The notes under the pieces were generated by a model. That model was not told where the DNA came from. It made no database searches and saw nothing but the letters and a program-made list of their open reading frames with translations. 64,000 nucleotides of DNA from Chitinophagales bacterium (GTDB lineage Bacteria; Bacteroidota; Bacteroidia; Chitinophagales; JADIYW01), in assembly GCA_020636535.1 (NCBI GenBank), contig JACJXT010000011.1:682001-746000 (forward strand), written 5' to 3'. This document shows positions 44,441 to 53,818 of the stretch, one piece after another. The position numbers were made by a program, and so were the translations under genes. Every line of letters begins with the position of its first letter. Position 1 is the first letter of the stretch.

Positions 44441-46921
44441 ATGCGTTCTTTTAGTGTGCATATATTATTATTGATATTTTGTTGTTGCATTACAAATATC
44501 GCTTTAGCTCAAAACAAAGTAACCATTTATGGAAAAATTACCAACGAGTTAGGCGAAGCAATTCCTGATGTTAACATTGTTCAAGCCAATACCAATAACC
44601 AAACTGTTACAGATGCACAAGGTAATTTTTCATTGCGTGTAGATTTTGAAAATTATACGACACTCGAATTTTCACATGTACAATATATTAATTTTTCATA
44701 TAAAGTTTATCCAAGTAATAAGTTGAAGAAAGAAGTGAATATCAAACTTCAATTCAAAGACAACTACTTAGATTCTGTAGAAATTGTAGCAAAGTCTAAA
44801 ACCAAAGCTGGAGAAGTTGAGTTAGAAGCCAAGAGTGCCGAATATTTTCCAAATCCAACTGGAGATATTGGTGCAGTTATTAAATCAACTGGATTAGGAA
44901 CGCAATCGAATACAGAGTTAAGTGGACAGTATTCTGTGCGTGGAGGAAACTACGATGAGAACTTGGTTTATGTCAACGATTTTGAAATCTATCGTTCATT
45001 TTTAACTTCTGCTGGTCAGCAAGAAGGATTAAGTTTCCCAAACTTAGATTTAATCGACAAACTGTCTTTTTCTTCTGGTGGATTTGAAAGCAAGTACGCC
45101 GATAAAATGTCGTCGGTTTTAAATGTAAAATACAAAACGCCAAAAGAATTTAAAGGTTCTGTCATGGCAAGTTTGCTAGGCGTTAATGCACACATCGAAG
45201 GAAGTTCCAAAGAACAAAAGTTTACCTATTTAGCTGGTATTCGCTACAAATCCAACGCTTATTTACTAGGAAGTTTAGACAAGAAAGGAGAGTACAATCC
45301 AAACTTTTTCGATGTACAAGCTAACTTTCACTACAAACCAAATATTAAACACGATGTAGAATTATTAGTCAATCATGCATTTAATAAATTTAATTTTATT
45401 CCAGATTTACAAGAAACAAGAGCTGGAACTTTTGATAGATTAATTCGTTTCTTAGTTGATTTTGAAGGTGGTGAAAACGATTTATTTAAAAATTCAATGG
45501 TAGGTTTAAGTTATAAATTTATTCCTAATAATAATTTGAGTCTAAAATGGATGACTGCTCTCTGGAAAATGAAAGAACAAGAGTCGTTTAACATTACTGG
45601 TTACTATTCATTAGATGAAATTGATATCGATTTGTCTAGTGATAATTTTGGCAATGTAAAATATAATTTAGGATATGGCACTTTTCAAGATTGGGCAAGA
45701 AATACACTAGATGCTATTGTTTGGAATGGTGCATTTACAGGAAAATACAATGCAGGTAAAAACTTCATGGAGTTTGGTAACACAGTGCAGTACGAAAATA
45801 TTCAAGATAAATTGAGCGAATGGACAAGAATTGATTCTGCTGGATATAGTTTGCCATATACAGGAAGTATTGTGTCTATTCAAGACAGAATTAAGTCGAG
45901 CAATAATTTGCAGTCTATAAGAACACATGGTTATTTTCAAGATACATGGACGATTAGAGAAGATTCAGTACGAATGAGTATTACTGCTGGAATTCGTTAT
46001 CACTATTGGAATGTTAATAAAGAATTTTTGGCTTCACCACGATTTCAAATTAACTATGCTCCAAATACCAAAAAAGATGTACAGTTTAGATTTGCTACTG
46101 GTTTGTATATGCAACCACCATTTTATAGAGAAATCAGAAATTTTGATGGTGATATAGTAAAAAATGTAAAAGCACAAAAATCATTGCATGTGGTAGCAGG
46201 TGCCGATTTAAATTTTAGAGCTTGGGGAAGAAATTTTAAATTTACTACAGAAGCATATTATAAATACATATGGCATTTAAATCCTTATGAAGTAGAAGAT
46301 ATTAGAATAAGATATTTTGCCAATAACAATGCCAAAGGTTATGCAACTGGTATTGATTTAAGATTGTTTGGCGAAATGGTAAAAGGTACCGACTCGTGGA
46401 TTAGTGTTTCGTATTTAAGAGCAAGAGAAGATTTAAATGATGACTTTTACTACACTACTACAGAAAATAATGATGGTAGCATTGATAGTGCTATTCATTA
46501 TCCAGGATATATAAGGCGACCAACCGATCAATTATTATACTTTAATTTATACTTTCAAGACTATTTAGTAAAAAACAAAAGTTTTAAAGTACACTTAAAT
46601 TTAGTAATTGGCACTGGCTTACCTTTTGGACCACCAGACCATCAACGCTATAAAGATGTATTAAAAATTCCACCATACAGAAGATTAGATATAGGTTTTT
46701 CTTATTTATTAGTAGATGGATTAAAACAAGCAGAAAAGAAACCCAATGGCTTTTGGTCTAAGTTTGATAATGTATGGATGAGTTTTGAAGTCTTTAATAT
46801 ATTAGGCATTCAAAATACACTTTCTTACCGTTGGATAAAAGATACACAGAACACACAATGGGCAATTCCAAACTATTTAACTTCCAGAAGATTTAACTTA
46901 AAACTAAGTATTAATTGGTAA
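44441..46921 (+). CDS. TonB-dependent receptor
   Basis: 826 residues from the ATG at 44441, which gives the signal peptide MRSFSVHILLLIFCCC..ALAQ; an upstream in-frame start inside rpe is not credible. CarboxypepD_reg-like domain (about 30-110; VTIYGKITNELGEAIPDVN), plug domain (RGGNYDENLVYVNDFEIY), then barrel, ending in a strand and SINW. Shorter than SusC proteins and lacks a SusD neighbour; substrate unknown. It follows rpe after one base. Confidence 0.9.
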   Translation: MRSFSVHILLLIFCCCITNIALAQNKVTIYGKITNELGEAIPDVNIVQANTNNQTVTDAQGNFSLRVDFENYTTLEFSHVQYINFSYKVYPSNKLKKEVNIKLQFKDNYLDSVEIVAKSKTKAGEVELEAKSAEYFPNPTGDIGAVIKSTGLGTQSNTELSGQYSVRGGNYDENLVYVNDFEIYRSFLTSAGQQEGLSFPNLDLIDKLSFSSGGFESKYADKMSSVLNVKYKTPKEFKGSVMASLLGVNAHIEGSSKEQKFTYLAGIRYKSNAYLLGSLDKKGEYNPNFFDVQANFHYKPNIKHDVELLVNHAFNKFNFIPDLQETRAGTFDRLIRFLVDFEGGENDLFKNSMVGLSYKFIPNNNLSLKWMTALWKMKEQESFNITGYYSLDEIDIDLSSDNFGNVKYNLGYGTFQDWARNTLDAIVWNGAFTGKYNAGKNFMEFGNTVQYENIQDKLSEWTRIDSAGYSLPYTGSIVSIQDRIKSSNNLQSIRTHGYFQDTWTIREDSVRMSITAGIRYHYWNVNKEFLASPRFQINYAPNTKKDVQFRFATGLYMQPPFYREIRNFDGDIVKNVKAQKSLHVVAGADLNFRAWGRNFKFTTEAYYKYIWHLNPYEVEDIRIRYFANNNAKGYATGIDLRLFGEMVKGTDSWISVSYLRAREDLNDDFYYTTTENNDGSIDSAIHYPGYIRRPTDQLLYFNLYFQDYLVKNKSFKVHLNLVIGTGLPFGPPDHQRYKDVLKIPPYRRLDIGFSYLLVDGLKQAEKKPNGFWSKFDNVWMSFEVFNILGIQNTLSYRWIKDTQNTQWAIPNYLTSRRFNLKLSINW

Positions 46922-47024
46922 TTTAATGAGTATTGAGTATCTAGTATCGAGTAGTGAGATTTTGTATCTAATAAGATATTTACGCCATATCAATTGTTTC
47001 TTATTTGATATCCTTTCTTTCCCA

Positions 47025-47049
47025 AAGCGTCTCTCGTAAGAGGACGCTT
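47025..47049. repeat. Palindromic repeat family 1, copy c
   Basis: Arms AAGCGTC (47025-47031) and GACGCTT (47043-47049) around TCTCGTAAGAG, which itself contains CTC/GAG. Same core as 8908-8933 and 9886-9911. Confidence 0.7.
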
Positions 47050-47174
47050 AAATACTACAATGAAGAAAAAATAAAAACTATCCTTAACTTGCTCTATCAA
47101 TACGAAGTAAATATTTATATCTCATAGTGCAAAGTTATATCTAAAAAATCTAAAACCTAACAATCTAAAATCAA

Positions 47175-48335
47175 TTAATTTGTAGTATCTAATGTTGGAT
47201 ATTCGTTGAATAGAAATGCTAACTCTTGTTTTATAGTGGCTTCGTCATAGCCATATTCTTCTAAGCTGTAATCGTGTTTGCTTTTATATTTTCTAGTCTT
47301 GCTAGTTACTTCATCTAATCGTGCTAAGAAAGCATCACTCAATTCTAGTTGTAACTGCTTGTAAATTTTTATTACGGTATCTTTTGGATGTTTAACTAAG
47401 TCGTCATACAAAACAGTAATAAAATTCTCTTCTTTAAAATGTGTTTTTTGTTCGGTAAAATATTTATAATACTCTATTCCTAAATTTCCCCATTCTCTGT
47501 ATTCTGGCGAGTTTTTAGGAATCTGCGGATATAAAACACTCCAAGTAGAAGCAAACATACTAGTAAATGAAGGCAATACATTCAATGGATTTCTAACCAA
47601 ATAAATGATTTTAATATCTGGAAAAAGTTCTTGTAGCATTTGTAAGCGTCCTGTACTCATTACCGATTTACATAAAAATAGTTTATCAGAACCTAATGCA
47701 TACATCCATTTTTGTATAGTAGCGTAATAAAATTTTTTAATGTTGTCTCTTTCTTTTTCAGACATTCTATCAGGAATATACAACTCTCTAAATGCAGCTT
47801 CGTAAGGTGTAACTAAGCCAACACTAGCAGAAATTCCAGAGATAAAATGCAAACCTTCATCTTCTTCCGAACGATTAAAACCTGTTGCATGAATATCGTC
47901 CCAATCTCCAAAAAAAGTATTGTCTATCCAATCGAAAAATTTACGCATTGGTCTACCAATTTGTCTATCAATCAATCCAAAAAAATCAATAATTTTAAAA
48001 ATAGTAATCGATGGAAATGTAGTGTGATACAATAAGGTATAGACAAACTTTTCATGGTCTAAACACATTAAACGATGCAAGTAAGTTGTTCCGCTTCTTG
48101 GATTGGAAATGATAAATACTGGTTGTTTTACTACAATATTTTTATAGTTCGGAAATAATAATTCGTCGAACAATCTGCAAAAAGAACTAAATAGTGCAAC
48201 TAAAAAAATGACAAAACCATAGGTAATACCTATAAAAAAGTTTTTTATAGTAAAATGTGTTATGCAAAGTAACTTTATAAATCTTAGATGTGTTTTTAAT
48301 CTTGTATAATAAACAGAAGCGTCAACTACAACCAT
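47175..48335 (-). CDS. Sulfotransferase family protein
   Basis: 386 residues from the ATG at 48333-48335; the longer frame needs a TTG. N-terminal hydrophobic region (ITYGFVIFLVALFSSFCRL) may be a membrane anchor. The PAPS-binding 5' loop NPRSGTTYLHRLMC is at about residues 75-90 and a second motif VRNPLNVLPSFTSM provides the 3' loop. Transfers sulfate from PAPS to an unknown acceptor, commonly carbohydrate or lipid. Gene is monocistronic-looking and divergent neighbours do not reveal the substrate. Confidence 0.8.
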   Translation of the reverse strand: MVVVDASVYYTRLKTHLRFIKLLCITHFTIKNFFIGITYGFVIFLVALFSSFCRLFDELLFPNYKNIVVKQPVFIISNPRSGTTYLHRLMCLDHEKFVYTLLYHTTFPSITIFKIIDFFGLIDRQIGRPMRKFFDWIDNTFFGDWDDIHATGFNRSEEDEGLHFISGISASVGLVTPYEAAFRELYIPDRMSEKERDNIKKFYYATIQKWMYALGSDKLFLCKSVMSTGRLQMLQELFPDIKIIYLVRNPLNVLPSFTSMFASTWSVLYPQIPKNSPEYREWGNLGIEYYKYFTEQKTHFKEENFITVLYDDLVKHPKDTVIKIYKQLQLELSDAFLARLDEVTSKTRKYKSKHDYSLEEYGYDEATIKQELAFLFNEYPTLDTTN

Positions 48336-48398
48336 AAACAATTATTGGAATGCAAATTTAAAAAAATACCTAAGAATTACTAGATAAATGCCATAAAC

Positions 48399-48785
48399 TT
48401 ATTGCACAGTACAATTGGTTTCGCCTAAAATAAATCCTTGATTATCAATTATTGTAAAAATATAAGTACCAGCGTCCAGCATATCGTTATAAATAACAGA
48501 AGTTTGCTTGCCTTTTTGCACAGGAAAATCTTTACTACTTATTCTCATAAAGTAACCAATATCGTTTTTCTTAGAAATTCTTAAAACAAAATTGGTATTT
48601 GCAGCATAAGCTTTGTCGTGTTCATAAAAAATACAAATTTTGCCTTTGTCGGTTTTACTCCAAACATTGCTTACATTTTTAGGTACACCTTCTTTAATAT
48701 CCTTACACAAAATTACATTTCCTGCATATACTTTAATGCCAAACAGCATAGCACATACAAAGAGCATTGTAAAAATCTTTTTCAT
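48399..48785 (-). CDS. Small secreted protein of unknown function
   Basis: 128 residues with a signal peptide (MKKIFTMLFVCAMLFGIKVYA). Mature region of about 107 residues has beta-strands (NFVLRISKKNDIGYFMRISS, YIFTIIDNQGFILGETNC) and two to three cysteines. It might be a small adhesin or periplasmic beta-sandwich, but no family is recognised. It lies upstream of the sulfotransferase on the same strand. Confidence 0.6.
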   Translation of the reverse strand: MKKIFTMLFVCAMLFGIKVYAGNVILCKDIKEGVPKNVSNVWSKTDKGKICIFYEHDKAYAANTNFVLRISKKNDIGYFMRISSKDFPVQKGKQTSVIYNDMLDAGTYIFTIIDNQGFILGETNCTVQ

Positions 48786-48929
48786 AAAATTTATTTTGTT
48801 AGTAGTTTATAATTTAAAGTTAAGCATAATTTCTAATTTCTGCTCAAATATTTAAATAACAAACTTATTTAAAAGTTTACTTAACATTTGCATACCAGTA
48901 TTGGCAAATTTTAGTATTACATTTAAACT

Positions 48930-50276
48930 ATGATTACAGAATCAAAAAGTATACCACAAATTAAATTAAACATCTTTAATTTCTTAAATGAGTTTACTGG
49001 TAACAATAGAATTAATTTTTTAGCAGAGCAAGAGGCAAAGTATGGCAATATTTTTGCTATTAATATTCCAAGAAGACAAATTATTATTACTACCAATCCT
49101 GATAATGTAAAACATATAGTTGTAGACAATAATAAAAATTATACTAAAAGTTTTGCTTATGATGCTATTCGTGTTTTTTTAGGAAATGGATTGTTAACTA
49201 GTGAAGGTGAGTTTTGGAAAAAACAAAGGCGATTGGCACAACCTGCTTTTCATAAACAGAAACTCAATTTGATGTTTCAGAATATGTTACAGCAAACACA
49301 AAAGTCGGTGAATATTTTAGAGCAGTATGCTGATTCAAATCAATCAATAAATTTGACTAAAATATTGTATGATTTAACATTAAATATTGTAAACAATACT
49401 TTGTTTTATAATGAGATAGAAAGCACTACAGATATGATTTATCATTATGTATCTCAAGGTAATGAGTTTATATCGGATAGAATTGATAATCCACTGCGAT
49501 TGCCTGATTGGTTGCCAACGCCTGTTAATCTTAGAGAAAAAAGAGCATTGAAATCGATGAATGCACTTTTTTATGACATCATTAATAGAAGAAGAACGCA
49601 AAAAGCACAACACGAAGATTTATTGTCGATGTACATGGACGCTATTGATGAAGAAACTGGCGAAGGCATGAGCAATCAGCAATTAAAAGATGAAATTTTA
49701 ACCATATTTGTAGCAGGTCATGAAACAACACAAGTAGCTTTAGCTTGGATATTTTATTTGTTGAGTCAAAATCCTGACAAAGCCAAAATCTTACAAGAAG
49801 AAATAGATAAAGCAGACATCATTAATAATCCAATGGAAATTATGCATTTGTCTTATTTGAAAATGGTAATTCAAGAAGCCATGCGTATTTATCCACCAGC
49901 TTGGATTTTTGGTAGAAAAACAATAGAAGAAGATGAGTTGTCTGGTTTTGAAATAGGTAAAAAAGTAAATGTAGTAATGCCAATTATTTTAATTCACAGA
50001 AATAAAAACCATTGGAACAATCCGATGCAATTTATACCAGAACGATTTGAAGATGGCAAATCTAAAGAGCGACATAAATATACTTATATGCCATTTGGTG
50101 GTGGCCCCAGATTGTGTATTGGCAATAATTTTGCCTTACAAGAAATGCAAATTGTATTGGCATTATTTTTAAAATACTTTAGGTTTGATATAGATAAAAC
50201 ATTTCAACCAGAAATGGAACCAATGGTAACACTACGCATGAAAAATGCATTGTATGCCAAGGTATATAAAAGGTAA
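48930..50276 (+). CDS. Cytochrome P450
   Basis: 448 residues. Haem-thiolate monooxygenase: I-helix AGHETTQVAL, K-helix EAMRIYPPAW (ExxR), and the cysteine ligand loop FGGGPRLCIGNNFAL. Overall similarity is to the CYP102/CYP4-like soluble bacterial members but no reductase is fused, so it needs external redox partners. The N-terminus has no signal. It converges on ssrA. Substrate unknown (fatty acid, terpenoid or other). Confidence 0.93.
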   Translation: MITESKSIPQIKLNIFNFLNEFTGNNRINFLAEQEAKYGNIFAINIPRRQIIITTNPDNVKHIVVDNNKNYTKSFAYDAIRVFLGNGLLTSEGEFWKKQRRLAQPAFHKQKLNLMFQNMLQQTQKSVNILEQYADSNQSINLTKILYDLTLNIVNNTLFYNEIESTTDMIYHYVSQGNEFISDRIDNPLRLPDWLPTPVNLREKRALKSMNALFYDIINRRRTQKAQHEDLLSMYMDAIDEETGEGMSNQQLKDEILTIFVAGHETTQVALAWIFYLLSQNPDKAKILQEEIDKADIINNPMEIMHLSYLKMVIQEAMRIYPPAWIFGRKTIEEDELSGFEIGKKVNVVMPIILIHRNKNHWNNPMQFIPERFEDGKSKERHKYTYMPFGGGPRLCIGNNFALQEMQIVLALFLKYFRFDIDKTFQPEMEPMVTLRMKNALYAKVYKR

Positions 50277-50299
50277 ATTGAAATGTTGAAATAAAAAAG

Positions 50300-50665
50300 T
50301 GGAGCTGGCGAGAGTCGAACTCGCGTCCGGACAAACCTCAAATAAGCTTTCTACATACATAGTAATAACTTAATTGTAGAGCAATTGTAAGTGTTAATAC
50401 TGACTAAGCAATTGCCTTAGCTTCTGTGTTTCATCTTTTCATCGAAGCAATTAAAAAGACTATCCTAATTTAATGATGCTCAAGATAAAAGTGTTAGGAG
50501 AACTCTTAAATGAACAAAGGTTGTCTAAAATCTAATTTTAGGCAGCCATAGCGAAATTATTGTCGCCATATAAAAAAGTTTCATGCATTAATGTTAACGA
50601 ACCAATTGCACAAAGCTCGATATGCTTACTTACCTGCAAATCTGCCGTCAATTCCAGGCAGCCCC
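50300..50665 (-). ncRNA. ssrA: tmRNA (transfer-messenger RNA)
   Basis: About 366 bases on the minus strand. The 5' end reads GGGGCTGCCTGGAATTGACG and the 3' end CGAGTTCGACTCTCGCCAGC then TCC, giving an acceptor stem (GGGGCTG with CAGCTCC, one G-U pair) and a T-arm GTTCGA. CCA is not encoded: the discriminator A at 50300 is followed by CTT. A resume codon GGC at 50565-50567 begins the tag GDNNFAMAA, ending at TAA (50538-50540). The tag has the Bacteroidota form GxNNxAxAA with F and M in variable places. It frees stalled ribosomes. The longest open frame in this region is only the tag and its upstream. Confidence 0.9.
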
Positions 50666-50749
50666 ATAAATCAATGAACTTGTTATTGTAATAACAATTG
50701 AAGTGCAAAAATAGTTCCAATTATTGAAAAAGAGAAATAGTTTGTGACT

Positions 50750-51163
50750 TTATATTGTCTTAGATAAATATTCTTTTGCCGTTAATATAGGTAGTTTGGC
50801 TTTTTTAAAGTCTTTTTTGTTTCTTGTAATAATAATATCAATCTGATTTTCAATAGCTGTATAGTATTGCAGACCATCTTCAAAATCATCAATAATCGTA
50901 CTACTTAAAGCTAATGCAATAACTTTTTGGTCTAAATTTAAAATATCAACTAATACATTAAATTTGGCTAAAATATTTTTGGCTTCTTTTTGAGATTTTA
51001 ATTTAGATATAATATAATGAGTATTGGCAATAGTTAATGAAGAAACTACTAATTGAACTAATCCTTTGTCTGCAAGTGAAAATAATTCTGCTGCTTCTTG
51101 ATAATGTTCTCGTTTAGCTAATAAATCAATAACAATATTAGTGTCAATTAATAATTTTGTCAT
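50750..51163 (-). CDS. PIN-domain toxin (VapC-like)
   Basis: 137 residues. The PIN fold begins LLIDTNIVIDLLAKREHYQEA (acidic D7), continues with SSLTIANTHYI and DDFEDGLQYYTAIENQIDIIIT and RNKKDF, preserving the acidic residues of the metal-dependent RNase. Its start overlaps the antitoxin stop by four bases. Family members cleave RNA; the target is not visible here. Confidence 0.83.
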   Translation of the reverse strand: MTKLLIDTNIVIDLLAKREHYQEAAELFSLADKGLVQLVVSSLTIANTHYIISKLKSQKEAKNILAKFNVLVDILNLDQKVIALALSSTIIDDFEDGLQYYTAIENQIDIIITRNKKDFKKAKLPILTAKEYLSKTI

Positions 51164-51405
51164 TTGTGTTTTTCTAGTAGATGTTCTGCGTAAATTTCTT
51201 TTTCATTAAAATCACTAGGCAACTCAATTACGCCACTTAGACTCTTTATTAAAGGAGTTATTTCCTCTTTTTTATTAGTGCTTTTTGTTAAAGCATTAAG
51301 ATAAGATTCTATTAGTTTAGATAAACTAATATTATTTGATTTTGCATAAGATTTTGCTTTATCAATTACACTTTCATTTAAACTTAATGTCAATTTCTTA
51401 TCCAT
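51160..51405 (-). CDS. DUF6364-like antitoxin (ribbon-helix-helix)
   Basis: 81 residues. N-terminus MDKKLTLSLNESVIDKAKSY then NISLSKLIESYLNAL resembles the DUF6364/RHH antitoxins paired with PIN toxins. The C-terminal tail with DFNEKEIYAEHLLEKHK is the presumed toxin-binding part. First gene of the TA operon; stop overlaps the toxin by ATGA. A perfect inverted repeat sits just upstream. Confidence 0.78.
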   Translation of the reverse strand: MDKKLTLSLNESVIDKAKSYAKSNNISLSKLIESYLNALTKSTNKKEEITPLIKSLSGVIELPSDFNEKEIYAEHLLEKHK

Positions 51406-51413
51406 AAAAAAAG

Positions 51414-51448
51414 TTTTCCGTATAAAAATAAAAAATTTTTACGGAAAA
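51414..51448. promoter_or_regulatory. Inverted repeat upstream of the PIN TA operon
   Basis: Perfect 9-base arms TTTTCCGTA (51414-51422) and TACGGAAAA (51440-51448), 17 bases apart, starting nine bases upstream of the antitoxin ATG. Candidate operator for RHH autorepression. Confidence 0.5.
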
Positions 51449-51489
51449 GTAAATCTTAAAATTGTTAATTTAGGTTTATCTAAATATTC

Positions 51490-53367
51490 CTATCCCACCA
51501 AATCTTCCCATTCTTTCATGAGTGATGCTAGTTTCTCTTTGGCTTGCATAAGTTCGTTTACCGTAGCTTCGTCGTAGTTGCTAGCAATTTTTGCTTCTAA
51601 TGATTGAATATTGGTTTCTGCTTGTTCTATTGCTTGTTCTATCTTGTTGATACTATTTTTGATTTGTTTTTCTTGCTTGTCTATTGGTTTATTAGTAGTA
51701 ACAATAGTATCTGTTTTTTTAATATCTATTTCTTCTGTTTCAAAAGCTCTAAAATCTGCAATTTTCTTCTCTTCAAAGAAGTTTTCTATATCGCCAAAAT
51801 ATTCTTTCACTGTACCATCGGTAAACTCAAAAACTTTGTCTGTTAGACCAATTAAAAAATCTCTGTCGTGCGAAACAATAATTACAGTGCCTGGATATCT
51901 TTTAATACTTTCTTTCAAAACATCTTTAGAACGAATATCTAAGTGATTGGTTGGCTCATCGAGAATTAAAGTATTACTTGGTTGCAACAATAGTTGAGCT
52001 AAACAAACTCTGGCTCTTTCTCCACCACTCAACACACTAATTTTTTTATCTACATCTTCGCCACTAAACATAAAAGCACCTAAAATATTTCGTACTTGTA
52101 AACGAATATCGCCTTCTGCTAATTGATCAACCGAATCAAAAACAGTTAGATTTCTAGGTAATGCTTCTGCATGATGCTGTGCAAAAAAGCCAATTTCTAT
52201 ATTATAACCTAAATCTAAATTGCCACCACTTTTTTCAATTTCGCCAACAATAATTCTTGCCATAGTGGTTTTTCCCATTCCATTCTTTCCTATGAAAGCT
52301 ACTTTTTGTCCGCGTTCTATTTCAAAATTCACATCACTCAACACTTGTTTCTCACCATAGCTTTTAGCTAATTTTTCAGTTTTTACTACTACTTTTCCAC
52401 CTTGGTGTCCAATAGGAAAATCAAAACGCATTGATTTAGTATCTACTTCATCAATTTCTACCAAATCCATTTTGTCTAATTTTTTAATTAAACTTTGTGC
52501 AAAAGATGCTTTACTTGCTTTAGCTCTAAATCGTTCAATATTGCGTTCAATCTGCTTAATTTGGTCTTGCTGATTGTTATAAGTTGCAATTTGTTGAGCT
52601 CTTCTTTCTATACGCATTTCCAAATACTTAGAGTAATTGGCTTTGTACTCATACATTTTTCCCAACTCAATTTCTATGGTTTTATTGGTGATGTTGTCTA
52701 AGAAAGATTTGTCGTGCGACACCATCATGATTGCACCTTGATAGTTTTGTAGAAAACTTTCTAACCACAAAATAGAATCGATATCTAAGTGATTGGTTGG
52801 CTCATCTAATAAAATTAAATCTGGTTGCAACAATAAGATTTTAGCTAACTCCAAACGCATTGCCCAACCACCACTAAAAGTACTTGGAGCTTTATCGAAA
52901 TCGCTTCGCTTATAACCCAAACCTTTCAATACTAATTCTGTTTGTCTGTCCTTGTCATCAGCGTCTATATGAGATAAATGATCTAATAAATCAACATATT
53001 GTTGCGATAAATCTAAGTATTCATCAGAACTATAATCGGTTCTTTGCTCTAATTCTTTTTGAATATCATCTACTTTTTGTTGAATAGCATTGATTGTTTT
53101 AAAAGCAATTTGAGCTTCTTCCCAAACTGTTGGCGATTGCTGTTGACGAATTTCTTGTGTTAGAAAGCCGATAGTAAAATTTTGAGGTTTGCTAATATTT
53201 CCACCATCAGTAGAAATTTCGCCATTAATTAATTTAAGTAGCGTAGATTTTCCTGCACCATTTCGTCCAACTAAACCAATTCTATCTCTTGGTTGAATGG
53301 TAAAATTGATATTTTCGAACAGCGTTCTACTACCAAAGTGCAGCGATACATTATTAATTTGTAGCAT
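51490..53367 (-). CDS. ABC-F family ATP-binding protein
   Basis: 625 residues, two ABC cassettes and no membrane domain, plus a Lys/Glu/Asn-rich C-terminal coiled coil (about 545-620). Both nucleotide sites look complete: Walker A GRNGAGKSTLLKLI (39-50) and GKNGMGKTTMARII, signatures FSGGW and LSGGERAR, Walker B LLDEPTNHLD in both. This is the Uup/YdiF-like subgroup that binds the ribosome. It is the fourth gene after gldC with a 3-base gap, so likely one operon with gldC. Confidence 0.88.
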   Translation of the reverse strand: MLQINNVSLHFGSRTLFENINFTIQPRDRIGLVGRNGAGKSTLLKLINGEISTDGGNISKPQNFTIGFLTQEIRQQQSPTVWEEAQIAFKTINAIQQKVDDIQKELEQRTDYSSDEYLDLSQQYVDLLDHLSHIDADDKDRQTELVLKGLGYKRSDFDKAPSTFSGGWAMRLELAKILLLQPDLILLDEPTNHLDIDSILWLESFLQNYQGAIMMVSHDKSFLDNITNKTIEIELGKMYEYKANYSKYLEMRIERRAQQIATYNNQQDQIKQIERNIERFRAKASKASFAQSLIKKLDKMDLVEIDEVDTKSMRFDFPIGHQGGKVVVKTEKLAKSYGEKQVLSDVNFEIERGQKVAFIGKNGMGKTTMARIIVGEIEKSGGNLDLGYNIEIGFFAQHHAEALPRNLTVFDSVDQLAEGDIRLQVRNILGAFMFSGEDVDKKISVLSGGERARVCLAQLLLQPSNTLILDEPTNHLDIRSKDVLKESIKRYPGTVIIVSHDRDFLIGLTDKVFEFTDGTVKEYFGDIENFFEEKKIADFRAFETEEIDIKKTDTIVTTNKPIDKQEKQIKNSINKIEQAIEQAETNIQSLEAKIASNYDEATVNELMQAKEKLASLMKEWEDLVG

Positions 53368-53370
53368 GAA

Positions 53371-53724
53371 TTATATATTTTTTCTATCACTTTCTTCCCA
53401 AGCTCTTGTTTTATCAGCTAAATCCATACAAAATTGTTTCATACTTTCTTGTACATAAGGATTTTGTGTTGCTTGATGATAAGTATTTGAAAGATTAAGT
53501 AATATTTGAAAAAAGTGCGTATGCATTTCGTCGATTTGCATATCTTTTGTCCATAAATTAATAGACAATGTATTTTTTTCTTCACCATCCCAAAGATTCA
53601 CCATCATCGATTTCGCTTTGTCGCCATCGCCTTGTGGACCATCAGTTGCTGTCCAAGAAATTTGTTCTGGTAAATTATTATCGTCTAAGTTTACTTTAAA
53701 GTTCACTTCTGTTTGCCTTGCCAT
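53371..53724 (-). CDS. gldC: Gliding motility protein GldC
   Basis: 117 residues: ARQTEVNFKVNLDDNNLPEQ, then ISWTATDGPQGDGDKAKSMM and ALWDGEEK-like VNLWDGEEKNTLSINLWTKD with the conserved DMQIDEMHTHFFQ, the pattern of GldC, a small protein associated with gliding and the GldA/F/G or T9SS functions in Bacteroidota. No signal peptide. It is preceded by a consensus -7 box and followed closely by the ABC-F gene. Confidence 0.85.
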   Translation of the reverse strand: MARQTEVNFKVNLDDNNLPEQISWTATDGPQGDGDKAKSMMVNLWDGEEKNTLSINLWTKDMQIDEMHTHFFQILLNLSNTYHQATQNPYVQESMKQFCMDLADKTRAWEESDRKNI

Positions 53725-53737
53725 TGTAATTTTTTTG

Positions 53738-53745
53738 CAAAGGTA
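53738..53745 (-). promoter_or_regulatory. Bacteroidota -7 element of gldC
   Basis: On the minus strand TACCTTTG, exact TAnnTTTG, 13 bases before the gldC ATG. Confidence 0.6.
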
Positions 53746-53818
53746 CGCAATCGTTATTTTATTACGATTAAAATAGTATTAAGTAGCTTTTGAAGCCATG
53801 CAGTGATAATTAACAGAT

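Noticed and set aside
38227..46921. Polysaccharide utilization locus
   Set aside because: There are secreted enzymes and a TonB receptor but no SusD and no sensor, and rpe separates them.
47175..50276. Sulfotransferase plus P450 as a biosynthetic cluster
   Set aside because: The genes are convergent or on opposite strands with unrelated neighbours and no core synthase.
50538..50720. Open frame of 60 codons ending in GDNNFAMAA
   Set aside because: It lies inside the tmRNA; only the last nine codons are translated, as the tag.
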